Of a stretch of 64,000 bases of DNA, positions 18,532 to 27,407 are shown piece after piece. Position 1 is the stretch's first letter. Each line of letters begins with the position of its first letter. The DNA comes from Paraburkholderia rhynchosiae (GTDB lineage: Bacteria; Pseudomonadota; Gammaproteobacteria; Burkholderiales; Burkholderiaceae), in the NCBI RefSeq assembly GCF_002879865.1, contig NZ_PNXY01000001.1, positions 372,001-436,000 of the forward strand, given 5' to 3'. The notes under the pieces were generated by a model that saw only the letters and a list, made by a program, of their open reading frames with translations, was not told the origin of the DNA and ran no database searches. Position numbers and translations under genes: made by a program.

Positions 18532-19278
18532 ATGATTGTGTTCGTCACCGGGGCGTCCGCAGGATTCGGCGCCGCTATCGCTCGTGCCTTCGTCAAGGGC
18601 GGCCATCGCGTCGTCGCGACCGCCCGTCGCAAAGACCGTCTTCAGGCGCTCGCCGACGAACTCGGCGACGCGCTCCTGCCGTACGAGCTCGACGTGCGAG
18701 ACCGCGCGGCCGTGGAAGCGGTCCCGGCAGCATTGCCCGCGGAATTCGCCGCCATCGACGTGCTCGTCAACAATGCGGGCCTCGCGCTCGGCGTCGAGCC
18801 GGCTCATAAGGCGAGCCTCGACGAATGGAACACGATGATCGAAACCAACTGCACAGGTCTCGTTCAGGTCACGCACGCACTGTTGCCCGGCATGGTCGAG
18901 CGCGACCGCGGCCATATTTTCAACCTGGGCTCGGTCGCCGGCCGCTGGCCTTACGCGGGCGGCAACGTCTATGGCGCCACCAAGGCGTTCGTGCGCCAGT
19001 TCAGCCTGAATCTGCGCTCCGATCTGGCGGGCACGGCGCTTCGTGTGACCGACATCGAACCGGGCCTGTGCGGCGGCACTGAGTTTTCTAACGTGCGTTT
19101 TCGGGGCGACGACCAGAAAGCCGGCAAGGTTTACGAAAACGTCGAGCCGCTGACGGCCGAAGACATCGCCGATTCGATTTACTGGATCGCCACCCGCCCG
19201 GCCCACGTCAACATCAATACGATCGAACTGATGCCAGTGGCGCAATCGTTCGCCGGTCTGGCTATTCATCGCGGCTGA
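18532..19278 (+). CDS. Short-chain dehydrogenase, YdfG-like (NADP-dependent 3-hydroxy acid dehydrogenase)
   Basis: 248 residues, classical SDR: N-terminal VFVTGASAGFGAAIARAF (TGxxxGxG), DVLVNNAGLALG, catalytic Ser in FNLGSVAGRWPY and the YxxxK pair in VYGATKAFV. ARRKDR after strand 2 indicates NADP preference. DIEPGLCGGTEFSNVRF and EDIADSIYWIATRPAHVNIN match E. coli YdfG, which oxidises 3-hydroxy acids such as L-allo-threonine and reduces malonic semialdehyde. Start ATG 18532 follows AGGGAACTGCA. A much longer reading frame from 16216 is upstream read-through, not part of this protein. Confidence 0.9.
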   Translation: MIVFVTGASAGFGAAIARAFVKGGHRVVATARRKDRLQALADELGDALLPYELDVRDRAAVEAVPAALPAEFAAIDVLVNNAGLALGVEPAHKASLDEWNTMIETNCTGLVQVTHALLPGMVERDRGHIFNLGSVAGRWPYAGGNVYGATKAFVRQFSLNLRSDLAGTALRVTDIEPGLCGGTEFSNVRFRGDDQKAGKVYENVEPLTAEDIADSIYWIATRPAHVNINTIELMPVAQSFAGLAIHRG

Positions 19279-19345
19279 GGCCCGCCCGGCGGGACGCACA
19301 TCTTGAAACAGACCTCGCGGTGTGCGTTCCGGTAAAATGCGCCGC

Positions 19346-19816
19346 ATGAATATGACGACCAGCCAGCCCGGCACGGAAATCGGCCACACGTGGGGCATCC
19401 GCGTGTACTACGAAGATACCGACGCAGGCGGCATCGTGTTTTACGCGAACTACCTGAAGTTCTTTGAACGGGCGCGCACCGAATGGCTGCGCGTGTGTGG
19501 GATCGACCAGAACCGGCTCGCCGATGAAACGGGCGCAATCTTTATCGTCCGCAGCACCGCGGTCGACTATCGGGCGCCTGCGCGGCTCGACGACGTCGTC
19601 AAGGTGGTGAGCCGCATAGAGCGCCTCGGCAAAGCGTCCGTCGACTTCGCTCAGGAGGCGTGGCGAGACGGCATATTGCTTGCTGCCGCGTCCATCCGGG
19701 TCGGCTGCGTCGAGCGCACAGCGCTGCGCCCCGCCGCGATCCCTCCACCGGTTCTTGCCGCGTTGCGGCGCGGGCCCGGCGTGAAGGATGGCGGCGTGTC
19801 AACGAACGTATGCTGA
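19346..19816 (+). CDS. ybgC: Acyl-CoA thioesterase YbgC (tol-pal associated)
   Basis: 156 residues, hot-dog fold thioesterase. VYYEDTDAGGIVFYANYLKF contains the catalytic Asp and the 4-hydroxybenzoyl-CoA thioesterase signature, followed by FERARTEWLR. It lies first in the ybgC-tolQRAB-pal-cpoB cluster, its conserved position in Proteobacteria. The start is uncertain among ATGs at 19337, 19346 and 19352, because GGTAAAATGC just upstream looks like a -10 element overlapping the first of them. A 156-base gap precedes tolQ. Confidence 0.9.
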   Translation: MNMTTSQPGTEIGHTWGIRVYYEDTDAGGIVFYANYLKFFERARTEWLRVCGIDQNRLADETGAIFIVRSTAVDYRAPARLDDVVKVVSRIERLGKASVDFAQEAWRDGILLAAASIRVGCVERTALRPAAIPPPVLAALRRGPGVKDGGVSTNVC

Positions 19817-19972
19817 CCCTCGTTGTTACGGGGCCAGTGAATTCGCATCGATCAAGCAGCACAAAGCATGGTTCGGCTTGCAGCACCGCCGATGCTTCCG
19901 TTTTGCCCACGGCAAGCTTCGTATCGCCTTGCAAAGCCGAACGCCCCCCTTCGGGACGATAAAAGAACCTTT

Positions 19973-20650
19973 ATGAACACTACACAAGATCTGTCGATCA
20001 TTTCTCTGGTGCTCAATGCGAGCCTGCTGGCGCAGGCGGTCATGGCGCTACTGCTGTTGTTGTCGCTGTTGTCGTGGACTTTCATCTTCCGCAAGTGGTT
20101 TGCGATCCGCCGCGCCCGCGCGCAAACTGAGCGTTTCGAACGCGATTTCTGGTCGGGCGGCGACCTGCAGGCGCTCTATCAGAGCGCTGCAAATAACCGT
20201 CACACTATCGGTGCGCTGGAGCGAATTTTCGAATCCGGTATGCGTGAATTCCTCAAAGGCAAGGAAAAACGCCTGAACGATCCGGGCGCCATCCTCGACG
20301 GCGCTCGCCGTGCGATGCGTGCGGCGTTTCAGCGCGAAATGGACGTGCTCGAAGCGAATCTGGCGTTTCTCGCGTCGGTGGGTTCGGTCAGCCCGTATAT
20401 CGGTCTGTTCGGCACCGTTTGGGGGATCATGAATGCGTTCCGCGGGCTCGCCAACGTGCAGCAGGCCACGCTTGCGAACGTTGCGCCGGGCATCGCCGAA
20501 GCGCTGACCGCGACCGCGATCGGCCTGTTCGCCGCGATCCCCGCCGTGGTCGCGTATAACCGCTACGCGCACGACATCGACCGTCTGGCAATCCGCTTCG
20601 AGACCTTCATCGAAGAGTTCTCGAATATCTTGCAGCGCCAGGCGCACTAA
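19973..20650 (+). CDS. tolQ: Tol-Pal system proton channel subunit TolQ
   Basis: A 225-residue inner-membrane protein with three helices: residues 8-35 (LVLNASLLAQAVMALLLLLS), then SVGSVSPYIGLFGTVWGIMN and IAEALTATAIGLFAAIPAVV. The GLFGTVWGI and TATAIGLFAAIPAV motifs are hallmark TolQ/ExbB/MotA channel elements. With TolR it uses the proton gradient to energise TolA during outer-membrane constriction. ATG 19973 was chosen because the first helix starts at once. Confidence 0.96.
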   Translation: MNTTQDLSIISLVLNASLLAQAVMALLLLLSLLSWTFIFRKWFAIRRARAQTERFERDFWSGGDLQALYQSAANNRHTIGALERIFESGMREFLKGKEKRLNDPGAILDGARRAMRAAFQREMDVLEANLAFLASVGSVSPYIGLFGTVWGIMNAFRGLANVQQATLANVAPGIAEALTATAIGLFAAIPAVVAYNRYAHDIDRLAIRFETFIEEFSNILQRQAH

Positions 20651-20660
20651 GGAGTCCACG

Positions 20661-21107
20661 ATGGCAGGCTCTCGCTCCTCCAGCATGCGCGGCGGCCGCT
20701 CGCGCCGCGCGATGTCCGACATCAACGTCGTGCCGTATATTGACGTGATGCTCGTGTTGCTCGTCATCTTCATGGTGACGGCGCCGCTCGTCGCGCCGTC
20801 CATCGTCAATCTGCCGACCGTCGGCGGCGCAGCGCCGCAGCAACAAACCCCGCCCGTGATCGTCAACATTCGCGCGGACGGCAAGATGAGCGTCAAATAC
20901 AAGGACGATTCCGGCGCGCAGCAGCAGGAGGACATGACTAAAGCCGGGCTGAACGGCTTTATCGCCGACCGTGCGCAGTCGCATCCTGACCAGCCTGTCG
21001 TGATCGCCGCCGAGAAGACCGTGAAGTACGAAGCCGTGATGAACGTGATGTCCGAGCTGAAAGCACAGGGCGTCAAGCGCGTTGGATTGCTAGTCAAATC
21101 GCAATGA
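20661..21107 (+). CDS. tolR: Tol-Pal system protein TolR
   Basis: 148 residues with one N-terminal membrane helix, MSDINVVPYIDVMLVLLVIF, carrying the conserved proton-accepting Asp, then a periplasmic ExbD/TolR domain (PVVIAAEKTVKYEAVMNVMS, GVKRVGLLVKS). It starts 10 bases after tolQ with GGAG upstream and its stop overlaps the tolA start by four bases. Confidence 0.96.
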   Translation: MAGSRSSSMRGGRSRRAMSDINVVPYIDVMLVLLVIFMVTAPLVAPSIVNLPTVGGAAPQQQTPPVIVNIRADGKMSVKYKDDSGAQQQEDMTKAGLNGFIADRAQSHPDQPVVIAAEKTVKYEAVMNVMSELKAQGVKRVGLLVKSQ

Positions 21108-22114
21108 TCCGCAAGAACACCGAATACCCGCTCCAGCCACCGCGTGAACGCGGCACCGGGCGAGCCTTTGCGTTCGCGCTGGTGATGCATGCGCTGCTCG
21201 GGTTCTTCCTGTATCACGGCATTCAGTGGCAAAACAGCACGCCAGAAGGGGCGGAAGCCGAGCTGTGGACCGAAGTGCCGGACACCGCAATCCCCCGCCC
21301 GGTTCCTCCTCCGCCCGCACCCGTTGCCCCTGCTCCGCCGCTGCCGGACGAACAGGCCGACATCGCGCTGCAGGAAAAGAAGCGCAAGCAGCAGGAAGCG
21401 GCTCGACAGGCGCAACTCGCCGAACAGCAACGTCAGCAAAAGCTGCAGGCTCAACAGGAAGCCGAGGCGAAGCGTCAGCAGCAACTCGCGGCCGAACAGG
21501 CGGCGCAACTGGCTGCCCAGAAGGCCGCAGCCGCGAAACAGAAGCAACAGCAACAGCAGCAGGCGGAAAAGCTCAGGCAACAGCAGCTTGCCGAGCAACA
21601 GAAGCAGCAGTTGAAGGAACAGCAAGACGAGCAGCAAAAGCAGGCCGCAGCTGAAGCGCAGAAAAAGGCCGAAGCGCAAAAGGCCGCGAAGGCCAAGGCT
21701 CAAGCCGAAGCCGCGGCGCAAGCCAAAAAACTGGACGCCGAACGCCGGGAGCGTCTTGCGCAGATGCAAGGCATGGCCGGCGCCCCGGGCTCGACTGGCA
21801 ATGGACTTGGCAAGAGTGGCACGGGCAGCGGTTCGGGTGGCACGGCGGCATCGCCGGGTTACGCGGACAAAGTGCGTCGCGTGGTGCGGCCGAATATCTC
21901 GTGGGGCGGCGAGACGGAGGGTCTCGAGACCGTGATCGCTGTTCGTTGCTCGCCGACGGGAACCCTGTTGAGCGCAACGATCGCCCACAGCAGTGGCAAC
22001 TCGGCGTGGGACGACGCGGCGCTGAGAGCCGTTCAGCGCTCCGATCCAATGCCTCAGGACATCGATGGCAAGACGCCGCCCAGCTTCAGGATTACGTTGC
22101 GGCCGGCAGGTTGA
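21104..22114 (+). CDS. tolA: Tol-Pal system protein TolA
   Basis: 336 residues: cytoplasmic tail, one helix (FAFALVMHALLGFFLYHGI), a Pro-rich stretch (PRPVPPPPAPVAPAPPLP), then about 130 residues of Gln/Ala/Lys-rich helix (residues 80-225) spanning the periplasm, and a compact C-terminal TonB-like domain (GLETVIAVRCSPTGTLLSAT, DAALRAVQRSDPMP). The low-complexity helix makes CAG-rich DNA. It links TolQR to TolB and Pal. Confidence 0.95.
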   Translation: MIRKNTEYPLQPPRERGTGRAFAFALVMHALLGFFLYHGIQWQNSTPEGAEAELWTEVPDTAIPRPVPPPPAPVAPAPPLPDEQADIALQEKKRKQQEAARQAQLAEQQRQQKLQAQQEAEAKRQQQLAAEQAAQLAAQKAAAAKQKQQQQQQAEKLRQQQLAEQQKQQLKEQQDEQQKQAAAEAQKKAEAQKAAKAKAQAEAAAQAKKLDAERRERLAQMQGMAGAPGSTGNGLGKSGTGSGSGGTAASPGYADKVRRVVRPNISWGGETEGLETVIAVRCSPTGTLLSATIAHSSGNSAWDDAALRAVQRSDPMPQDIDGKTPPSFRITLRPAG

Positions 22115-22245
22115 TAGCAGCTTGACTGTAAGTCGGCAGCAGACGCCCCGCCCAGCGCGGCGGGCTCGGGAACGAATCAGTTGTTTTCCGGTCTGTCTGC
22201 TGTTGCGAAGCTTTAGTAAAACCGTTTTTGGGGAATCCATACAGC

Positions 22246-23538
22246 ATGAGTTTGATGACCAAGCTAGGCCTGCGGACACTTGTAGCGTCGTGCCTGATCG
22301 CCGTCGGCGGCGCCGCCAACGCACAACTCAACGTCCTCGTAACGGGCGTCGGGTCCACCCAGTTTCCGATCGCAACGGCGAACTTCGCCAATGAGGCAAA
22401 CTCGCCGCAGCAAGTCAGCACCATCGTGCGTCAGGATCTGCAACGCAGCGGCAAATTCACGAACATCGACGCGGGCTCCGCGCCGGTTCCCGAAACGGCC
22501 GCCGTCGACCTCGGTACCTGGAAGGCGAAAGGCGCGAATGCGTTCGTCGCCGGCAGCGTGAACCGCCTGCCGAACGGCCAGTACGAAGTGCGCTTCAAGC
22601 TGTACGACACGGTCAAGGGCGAAAGCCTCGGCGGCCTCGTGCTAGTGAGCCCGGAAAGCGGCCTGCGCATGAGCGCGCACAAGGTTGCCGACTACATCTA
22701 CGCCAAGCTGATGGGCGGCCGCGGCGTGTTCGCCACGCGCCTGTCATACGTCATCAAGACGGGCAACCGTTATCAGTTGCAGATTTCGGATTCGGATGGC
22801 CAGGACGCGCACATCGCGCTGTCGAGCCCCGAGCCGATCATCTCGCCCGCATGGTCGCCTGACGGCACCAAGGTCGCCTACGTTTCGTTCGAAAAGAAAA
22901 AGCCGATCGTCTATATCCACGATCTGCCCACGGGTCGTCGCATCGTCGTTTCGGATCAGAAAGGCAATAACAGCGCGCCGGCATGGTCGCCCGACGGACG
23001 CACGCTCGCCGTGGCGCTCTCGCGCACTGGCAACACGCAGATCTTCGCGGTCAATGCGGACGGCAGCGGCCTGCGCCGTCTCACGCAAGGCAGCTCCATC
23101 GACACGGAACCGACCTTCTCGCCTGACGGCCAGTCGATCTATTTCACCAGCGACCGCGGCGGCCAACCGCAGATCTACAAGATGCCGGCGCAGGGCGAAA
23201 ACGCCGGCGCGGCACAGCGCGTCACGTTTACCGGCAGTTACAACACCAGCCCGCGCGTGAGCCCGGACGGCAAGCAGCTGGTTTATATTTCGCGCGTTGG
23301 TGGCGGATTCAAGCTGTATATCCAGGACCTGCAAGGCAATACGGCCACGGGCCTGACGGACACGACACATGACGAATCGCCGAGTTTCGCGGCGAACGGT
23401 CAGTACATTCTTTACGCCACTCAGGTGAACGGCCGTGGCGTATTGGCTGCGGTTTCGACCGACGGTCGCACCCGGCAGGTCCTGTCAGTGCAGGGCGGCA
23501 GCGTACGCGAGCCGTCCTGGGGCCCTTTCATGCAATAA
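22246..23538 (+). CDS. tolB: Tol-Pal system protein TolB
   Basis: A 430-residue periplasmic protein. Signal peptide of about 26 residues ([15 protein letters not shown], cleavage before QLNVLVTG). N-terminal alpha/beta domain, then a beta-propeller with repeated [39 protein letters not shown] and [13 protein letters not shown] blades. It binds Pal and colicin-type proteins. ATG 22246 is the best start because the signal peptide begins there. Confidence 0.97.
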   Translation: MSLMTKLGLRTLVASCLIAVGGAANAQLNVLVTGVGSTQFPIATANFANEANSPQQVSTIVRQDLQRSGKFTNIDAGSAPVPETAAVDLGTWKAKGANAFVAGSVNRLPNGQYEVRFKLYDTVKGESLGGLVLVSPESGLRMSAHKVADYIYAKLMGGRGVFATRLSYVIKTGNRYQLQISDSDGQDAHIALSSPEPIISPAWSPDGTKVAYVSFEKKKPIVYIHDLPTGRRIVVSDQKGNNSAPAWSPDGRTLAVALSRTGNTQIFAVNADGSGLRRLTQGSSIDTEPTFSPDGQSIYFTSDRGGQPQIYKMPAQGENAGAAQRVTFTGSYNTSPRVSPDGKQLVYISRVGGGFKLYIQDLQGNTATGLTDTTHDESPSFAANGQYILYATQVNGRGVLAAVSTDGRTRQVLSVQGGSVREPSWGPFMQ

Positions 23539-23569
23539 CGTTGATGCAATAACACAAGGAGAGTAAAAA

Positions 23570-24079
23570 ATGATGTCCAAACTTCGCTTCGCATTTGCAG
23601 TCCTCATGGTCGGTGCACTGGCCGCATGTCACTCGGGCGTCAAGCTCGACGAAAACGCCAACAAGGGCGGTGCCGTCTCGACGCAACCCAACCCGAACGA
23701 CGTCGCGCAAGTCAACGTAGACCCGCTGAACGACCCGAATAGCCCGCTCGCGAAGCGCAGCATTTACTTCGACTTCGACAGCTACTCGGTGAAGGACGAC
23801 TATCAGTCGCTGCTGCAACAACACGCGCAGTACCTGAAGAGCCACCCGCAACGCCACGTCCTGATCCAGGGCAACACCGACGAGCGCGGCACGAGCGAGT
23901 ACAACCTGGCGCTCGGCCAGAAGCGTGCTGAAGCGGTGCGCCGTTCGCTGGCGCTGATGGGCGTGACGGACACGCAAATGGAAGCCGTGAGCCTCGGCAA
24001 GGAAAAGCCGCAAGCTACGGGTCATGACGAATCGTCGTGGGCACAAAACCGCCGCGCCGACCTCGCGTACCAACAGTAA
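23570..24079 (+). CDS. pal: Peptidoglycan-associated lipoprotein Pal
   Basis: 169 residues; lipoprotein signal with lipobox VGALAAC (lipid-modified Cys near residue 21), a short linker and an OmpA-like peptidoglycan-binding domain: SIYFDFDSYSVKDDY, IQGNTDERGTSEYNLALGQK, RRADLAYQQ. AAGGAGAG lies 7 bases before the ATG at 23570. It anchors the outer membrane to peptidoglycan and is partner to TolB. Confidence 0.97.
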   Translation: MMSKLRFAFAVLMVGALAACHSGVKLDENANKGGAVSTQPNPNDVAQVNVDPLNDPNSPLAKRSIYFDFDSYSVKDDYQSLLQQHAQYLKSHPQRHVLIQGNTDERGTSEYNLALGQKRAEAVRRSLALMGVTDTQMEAVSLGKEKPQATGHDESSWAQNRRADLAYQQ

Positions 24080-24089
24080 GTAACGGGTG

Positions 24090-24848
24090 ATGAGCCGAAT
24101 GACGCATCGTTTCTCCTGGCTGCGGTTTGCCGCAGCGGCCTGCGTCGCGGGCACGGTCTTCACGGCTGTGCCCGCGCACGCCGGCATCTTCGACGACGAT
24201 CAGGCCCGCCAGGCCATTCTCGATCTGCGTACGAAGACCGACAGCCTGTCGAGCCAGTTGTCGGCCGCGCAGCGCACGATCCTCGATCAGTCCAACCGTC
24301 TCGACCAGATGAACCAACAGGTCGCGACGCTGCGTGGGCAGAACGAGGATATGGCCAACCAGCTGGCCACGCTGCAAAAGCAGCAAAAGGACTACTACAC
24401 CGATCTGGACACGCGTCTGAAGAAATTCGAGCCGCAGCAACAGACGGTGGATGGGGTTCAGGGCGAGGTGCAGCCGGGCGAAACCGAATCGTTCAACGCG
24501 GCTTCACAGCAGTTTCGTAGCGGCGACTTCAAGAATGCGGCAGCATCGTTCCGCAACTTCATCTCCAAGTTTCCGAATAGCCCTTATCAGCCGACCGCGC
24601 AATACTGGCTCGGCAACGCGCTGTATGCGCTGCGCGATTACAAGGGCTCGACGGCAATCTGGCAAGGTGTGGTGAAGAACTATCCGCAGCATCCGCGCGC
24701 GCCGGAAGCATTGCTGGCAATTGCAAACAATCAGCTCGAGCAAGGCCAGAAGGCCGCGGCCAAAAAGACGCTGGAGCAGATCGTCGCGCAATACGGCGGT
24801 TCGGACGTCGCACAGTCGGCGCAAAGCAAGCTGTCGCAGATCAAGTAG
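24090..24848 (+). CDS. cpoB: Cell division coordinator CpoB / YbgF
   Basis: A 252-residue periplasmic protein with a signal peptide to VPAHAG, a coiled-coil segment (LRTKTDSLSSQLSAAQRTIL to about residue 110) and C-terminal tetratricopeptide repeats (YQPTAQYWLGNALYALRDY, HPRAPEALLAIANNQLEQG). It ends the Tol-Pal operon, where it couples peptidoglycan synthesis with outer-membrane constriction. I chose ATG 24090; a GTG three bases upstream and an ATG at 24099 are alternatives. Confidence 0.94.
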   Translation: MSRMTHRFSWLRFAAAACVAGTVFTAVPAHAGIFDDDQARQAILDLRTKTDSLSSQLSAAQRTILDQSNRLDQMNQQVATLRGQNEDMANQLATLQKQQKDYYTDLDTRLKKFEPQQQTVDGVQGEVQPGETESFNAASQQFRSGDFKNAAASFRNFISKFPNSPYQPTAQYWLGNALYALRDYKGSTAIWQGVVKNYPQHPRAPEALLAIANNQLEQGQKAAAKKTLEQIVAQYGGSDVAQSAQSKLSQIK

Positions 24849-24925
24849 TCGTGTCAGTGAGCAGTTCGCTCTAACGCGCAGTGTCCACGAAGTGCCAGAC
24901 AAGATGGTCACGCGCGCCTCTCGCT

Positions 24926-24957
24926 GAAAAGCCCGGGTCTCGACGCCCGGGCTTTTC
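24926..24957 (+). terminator. Intrinsic terminator of the tol-pal operon
   Basis: Perfect 12-bp stem, GAAAAGCCCGGG / CCCGGGCTTTTC, with an 8-base loop and a short U-tract within the arm. About 80 bases after the cpoB stop. Confidence 0.88.
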
Positions 24958-25005
24958 ACTATCTGAAGTGGCAGAACTTCCGATAGCCGGATTGCCCGCA
25001 ATGGG

Positions 25006-25035
25006 TTGACAGCCCTTTGGCGCTATCGCTATAAT
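25006..25035 (+). promoter_or_regulatory. Sigma-70 promoter of tRNA-Lys
   Basis: Consensus TTGACA (25006-25011), 18-base spacer and consensus TATAAT (25030-25035). The predicted start of transcription is near 25042, only about 8 bases before the mature tRNA. Confidence 0.9.
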
Positions 25036-25049
25036 TTCGCTTCTCTTTT

Positions 25050-25125
25050 GGGTCGTTAGCTCAGCTGGTAGAGCAGCGGACTTTTAATCCGTTGGTCACA
25101 GGTTCGAATCCCGTACGGCCTACCA
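25050..25125 (+). tRNA. tRNA-Lys (anticodon UUU)
   Basis: A 76-base cloverleaf with CCA encoded. The acceptor arm GGGTCGT pairs with ACGGCCT (first pair G-U, another G-U inside). The D-arm TAGCTCAGCTGGTAGAGCA, anticodon arm with loop CTTTTAA and T-arm GGTTCGAATCC are all standard. The anticodon TTT gives lysine. Confidence 0.96.
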
Positions 25126-25135
25126 AAAGATTCGA

Positions 25136-25170
25136 GGGCTTACACGCGTCAGCGTTGTAAGCCCTTTTCT
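25136..25170 (+). terminator. Intrinsic terminator of tRNA-Lys
   Basis: GGGCTTACA (25136-25144) and TGTAAGCCC (25156-25164) form a 9-bp stem, followed by TTTTCTTTTT. The remaining bases up to 25436 show no gene; the interval 25126-25436 otherwise only holds the run of A/T around 25205-25220. Confidence 0.88.
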
Positions 25171-25436
25171 TTTTGCGTCGCGTTTTCTGTGCGATACATC
25201 TCTCCCACAAAAAAACGGAAAATGCCTACACGATAAGCGGCCGCTTCCCGCAATCCGGTCCGCCTTTTCCCTCGCCGAACTTCAGGCATTCTGACAACAC
25301 TACGGTCTCCCAACCTGGACATTTATTGAGATATAAAGACGTGCAATGATCGCCGCCGTCTGCCACTACCCGCTGTAATGGGCGGGCGCAGACGCTCTCG
25401 CAACACCGCAACCTGCGGCGCTTTCATTCCATCGAT

Positions 25437-25811
25437 ATGACCAATTTTCTGTTCGATCTCGTCTCGAATCTTGCATTGCTGGCAAGCGTGCTTATCGCGT
25501 GTCATCTGGGTAATCGACTGATACCCGGCGCCGCCCTAAACGGCTCGCATGTTTTTGCAGCGCTCGCGCTCGCGGCCGTCTTTCTTGATGCCGCCCTGAC
25601 CTTTCTCGTCTTCGCGGATGCTCGCACGCGCTACGGCCAGTTCAGCACGCCGTCGGCGTTTTACGTGCGCAGCGCCGCCTACGCGCTCGCGATCATTGCC
25701 GCGTTTGCATGGCGCAGCTTCGGCCGCCGGAACCGGCCCGCGAATATGCCGCGAGGCAAGGCGCTCGTCATCCCGACATCGCCGTATTCGGAATCTCACT
25801 TGCCGATGTGA
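25437..25811 (+). CDS. Hypothetical small membrane protein
   Basis: A 124-residue protein with about three hydrophobic segments (LALLASVLIACHLGNRLIPG, HVFAALALAAVFLDAALTFL, AAYALAIIAAFAWRSF) and a polar C-terminus. I do not recognise the family. No clear ribosome-binding site precedes the ATG. The neighbours are a tRNA and a broken channel gene, so this may be a genus-specific or decaying gene; the open frame and membrane pattern still favour it being real. Confidence 0.5.
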   Translation: MTNFLFDLVSNLALLASVLIACHLGNRLIPGAALNGSHVFAALALAAVFLDAALTFLVFADARTRYGQFSTPSAFYVRSAAYALAIIAAFAWRSFGRRNRPANMPRGKALVIPTSPYSESHLPM

Positions 25812-25820
25812 ACGGTGCCG

Positions 25821-26451
25821 CATGCTCGTCCTGCCGGGCGGGAACGGTCCTTGCGCGCGGGCCTTCTTGCGAATCGTCGGCCGCTCGATGATCGGACAGC
25901 TCACCGGTTTGCAGCGCAAGGTGCTGTTGCGCTACGGCCGCGTCGATCCCACACTCGCGCATTCCCTCGGCTCGATTCTCGGCGTGTTGCTAAACCTGCT
26001 GCATGATCCTCGCGATTCTGCAGGTCTTCGGGGTCCAGACGACTTCGTTCGCGGCACTGCTGGCCGGCCTAGGCCTCGCGATCGGCACCGCCTGAAGCGG
26101 CCTGCTCGCTCACTTCGCGGCGGGCATCTTCATGCAGGTGTTGCGGCCGTTCAAAGTCGGCGATTTTGTCACTGCGGGTGGCGTGACCGGCACCGTTTCT
26201 GAACTCGGTTTGTTCGGCGCGACAATCGTGACGCCGGACCATGTGACGACCATCGTCGGCAACAATAAAACTTGCTGGGACACGATTTCGAATTACGGCC
26301 TGCTACCGGTGCGGCAGGTCGAGCTGACAGCGAAGATCGCGACGGCGCCGACGCAACGGATGCGATGAGCCGTTTGAAGGCAGCCGTCACAAAGATACCG
26401 AATGTGGCCGCGAGCCCCGCGCCGGAAACGCCGCTCGCACCGCTTCAGTGA
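25821..26451 (+). pseudogene. Broken MscS-family mechanosensitive channel gene
   Basis: Three frames together read through an MscS core: LQRKVLLRYGRVDPTLAHSL, then after a frame change near 26000 ILAILQVFGVQTTSFAALLA, GLGLAIGTA, an in-frame TGA at 26092-26094, and SGLLAHFAAGIFMQVLRPFK, VGDFVTAGGVTGTVSELGLF, TIVTPDHVTTIVGNN. The stop replaces a residue that is usually Trp in related proteins (TGG to TGA is one change). A second frame change near 26350 leads to DAMSRLKAAVTKIPNVAASP and a stop at 26449. No intact product can be made without recoding. Confidence 0.85.
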
Positions 26452-26547
26452 ACTGAACGCAAGCGCTAATCTCAGCATCGGCAAAAAAACGGCGTCGCCA
26501 ATTGCGCGATGCCGTTTCTTCATGCGGCCACGCTGCGCGAAACAGCC

Positions 26548-27213
26548 TTAGCCGGGTTTCGACGCGTTCTTACGGAACATCTTCCACAGCCCGCCGAGCA
26601 CGACCGGCACCACCGCGGCGCCGATGCCGACGAGCACGATCACATTCAGATATTGGCGGATAAACGAAATGTTGCCGAAGAAGTAGCCGAGCAGAATGAG
26701 CAGCAACACCCAGAACAGCGCGCCAGCAATATTGAAAAGCTGGAACCGGTTAACCGTCATCTGCGACGCGCCCGCGACAAACGGCGCGAAAGTGCGCACA
26801 ACCGGAATGAAGCGCGCCAGCACGATGGTCTTGCCGCCATGCTTTTCATAGAAGTCGTGCGTTTTCTGCAGTGCGCGCCGATCGAGAAAGCGCTCGAGCA
26901 ACGGAATGTGCGAATTGAACACCTTCGGCCCGATAGCCCGCCCGATCATATAGTTGACGGTATTGCCGCTGGTTGCCGCAACGAACAGCAGCAGAATCAG
27001 CAGACCAAGGTTCATCTCTCCGGTCGCGCAAAATGCACCGCCGATAAACAGCAATGAATCGCCCGGCAGAAACGGCAGAACCACGAGCCCGGTCTCGCAG
27101 AACACAATCAGGAACAGCACCGCATAAACCCAGGCGCCGTACACATGGATGAATTCTCCCAGGAACTTGTCGATGTGCAGCACAAGGTTGGCTAGATGTA
27201 GCAGGGTGTCCAA
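26548..27213 (-). CDS. DedA-family inner-membrane protein
   Basis: 221 residues with DedA/SNARE-associated motifs: VFCETGLVVLPFLPGDSLLF near residue 45, then ATSGNTVNYMIGRAIG, FYEKHGGKTIVLARFIPVVR with the conserved Arg pair, and TFAPFVAGASQM. DedA proteins flip undecaprenyl or other lipid carriers and affect membrane potential. The start looks like a TTG at 27213 with AAAGGA upstream; a longer frame exists to 27360 but lacks similarity. It is divergent from mutL. Confidence 0.9.
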   Translation of the reverse strand: MDTLLHLANLVLHIDKFLGEFIHVYGAWVYAVLFLIVFCETGLVVLPFLPGDSLLFIGGAFCATGEMNLGLLILLLFVAATSGNTVNYMIGRAIGPKVFNSHIPLLERFLDRRALQKTHDFYEKHGGKTIVLARFIPVVRTFAPFVAGASQMTVNRFQLFNIAGALFWVLLLILLGYFFGNISFIRQYLNVIVLVGIGAAVVPVVLGGLWKMFRKNASKPG

Positions 27214-27407
27214 AAAGCGTCCTTTATCAAGCAAGAGTGAGCGTGGCGGGAAGGTCGGCAGCAGACCTGCGGGCGATGCGGTAAGCGCTCGCTCGCCGCC
27301 GCAAATTGACCGCGTTATGATACAGAAAGTGCCCGGGCGAGCTTCAAAAATCTCCGGCATGTTTCCGCCATTTCAGGACTGCGGCGCCAAATCGCTATAA
27401 TTTCGCC

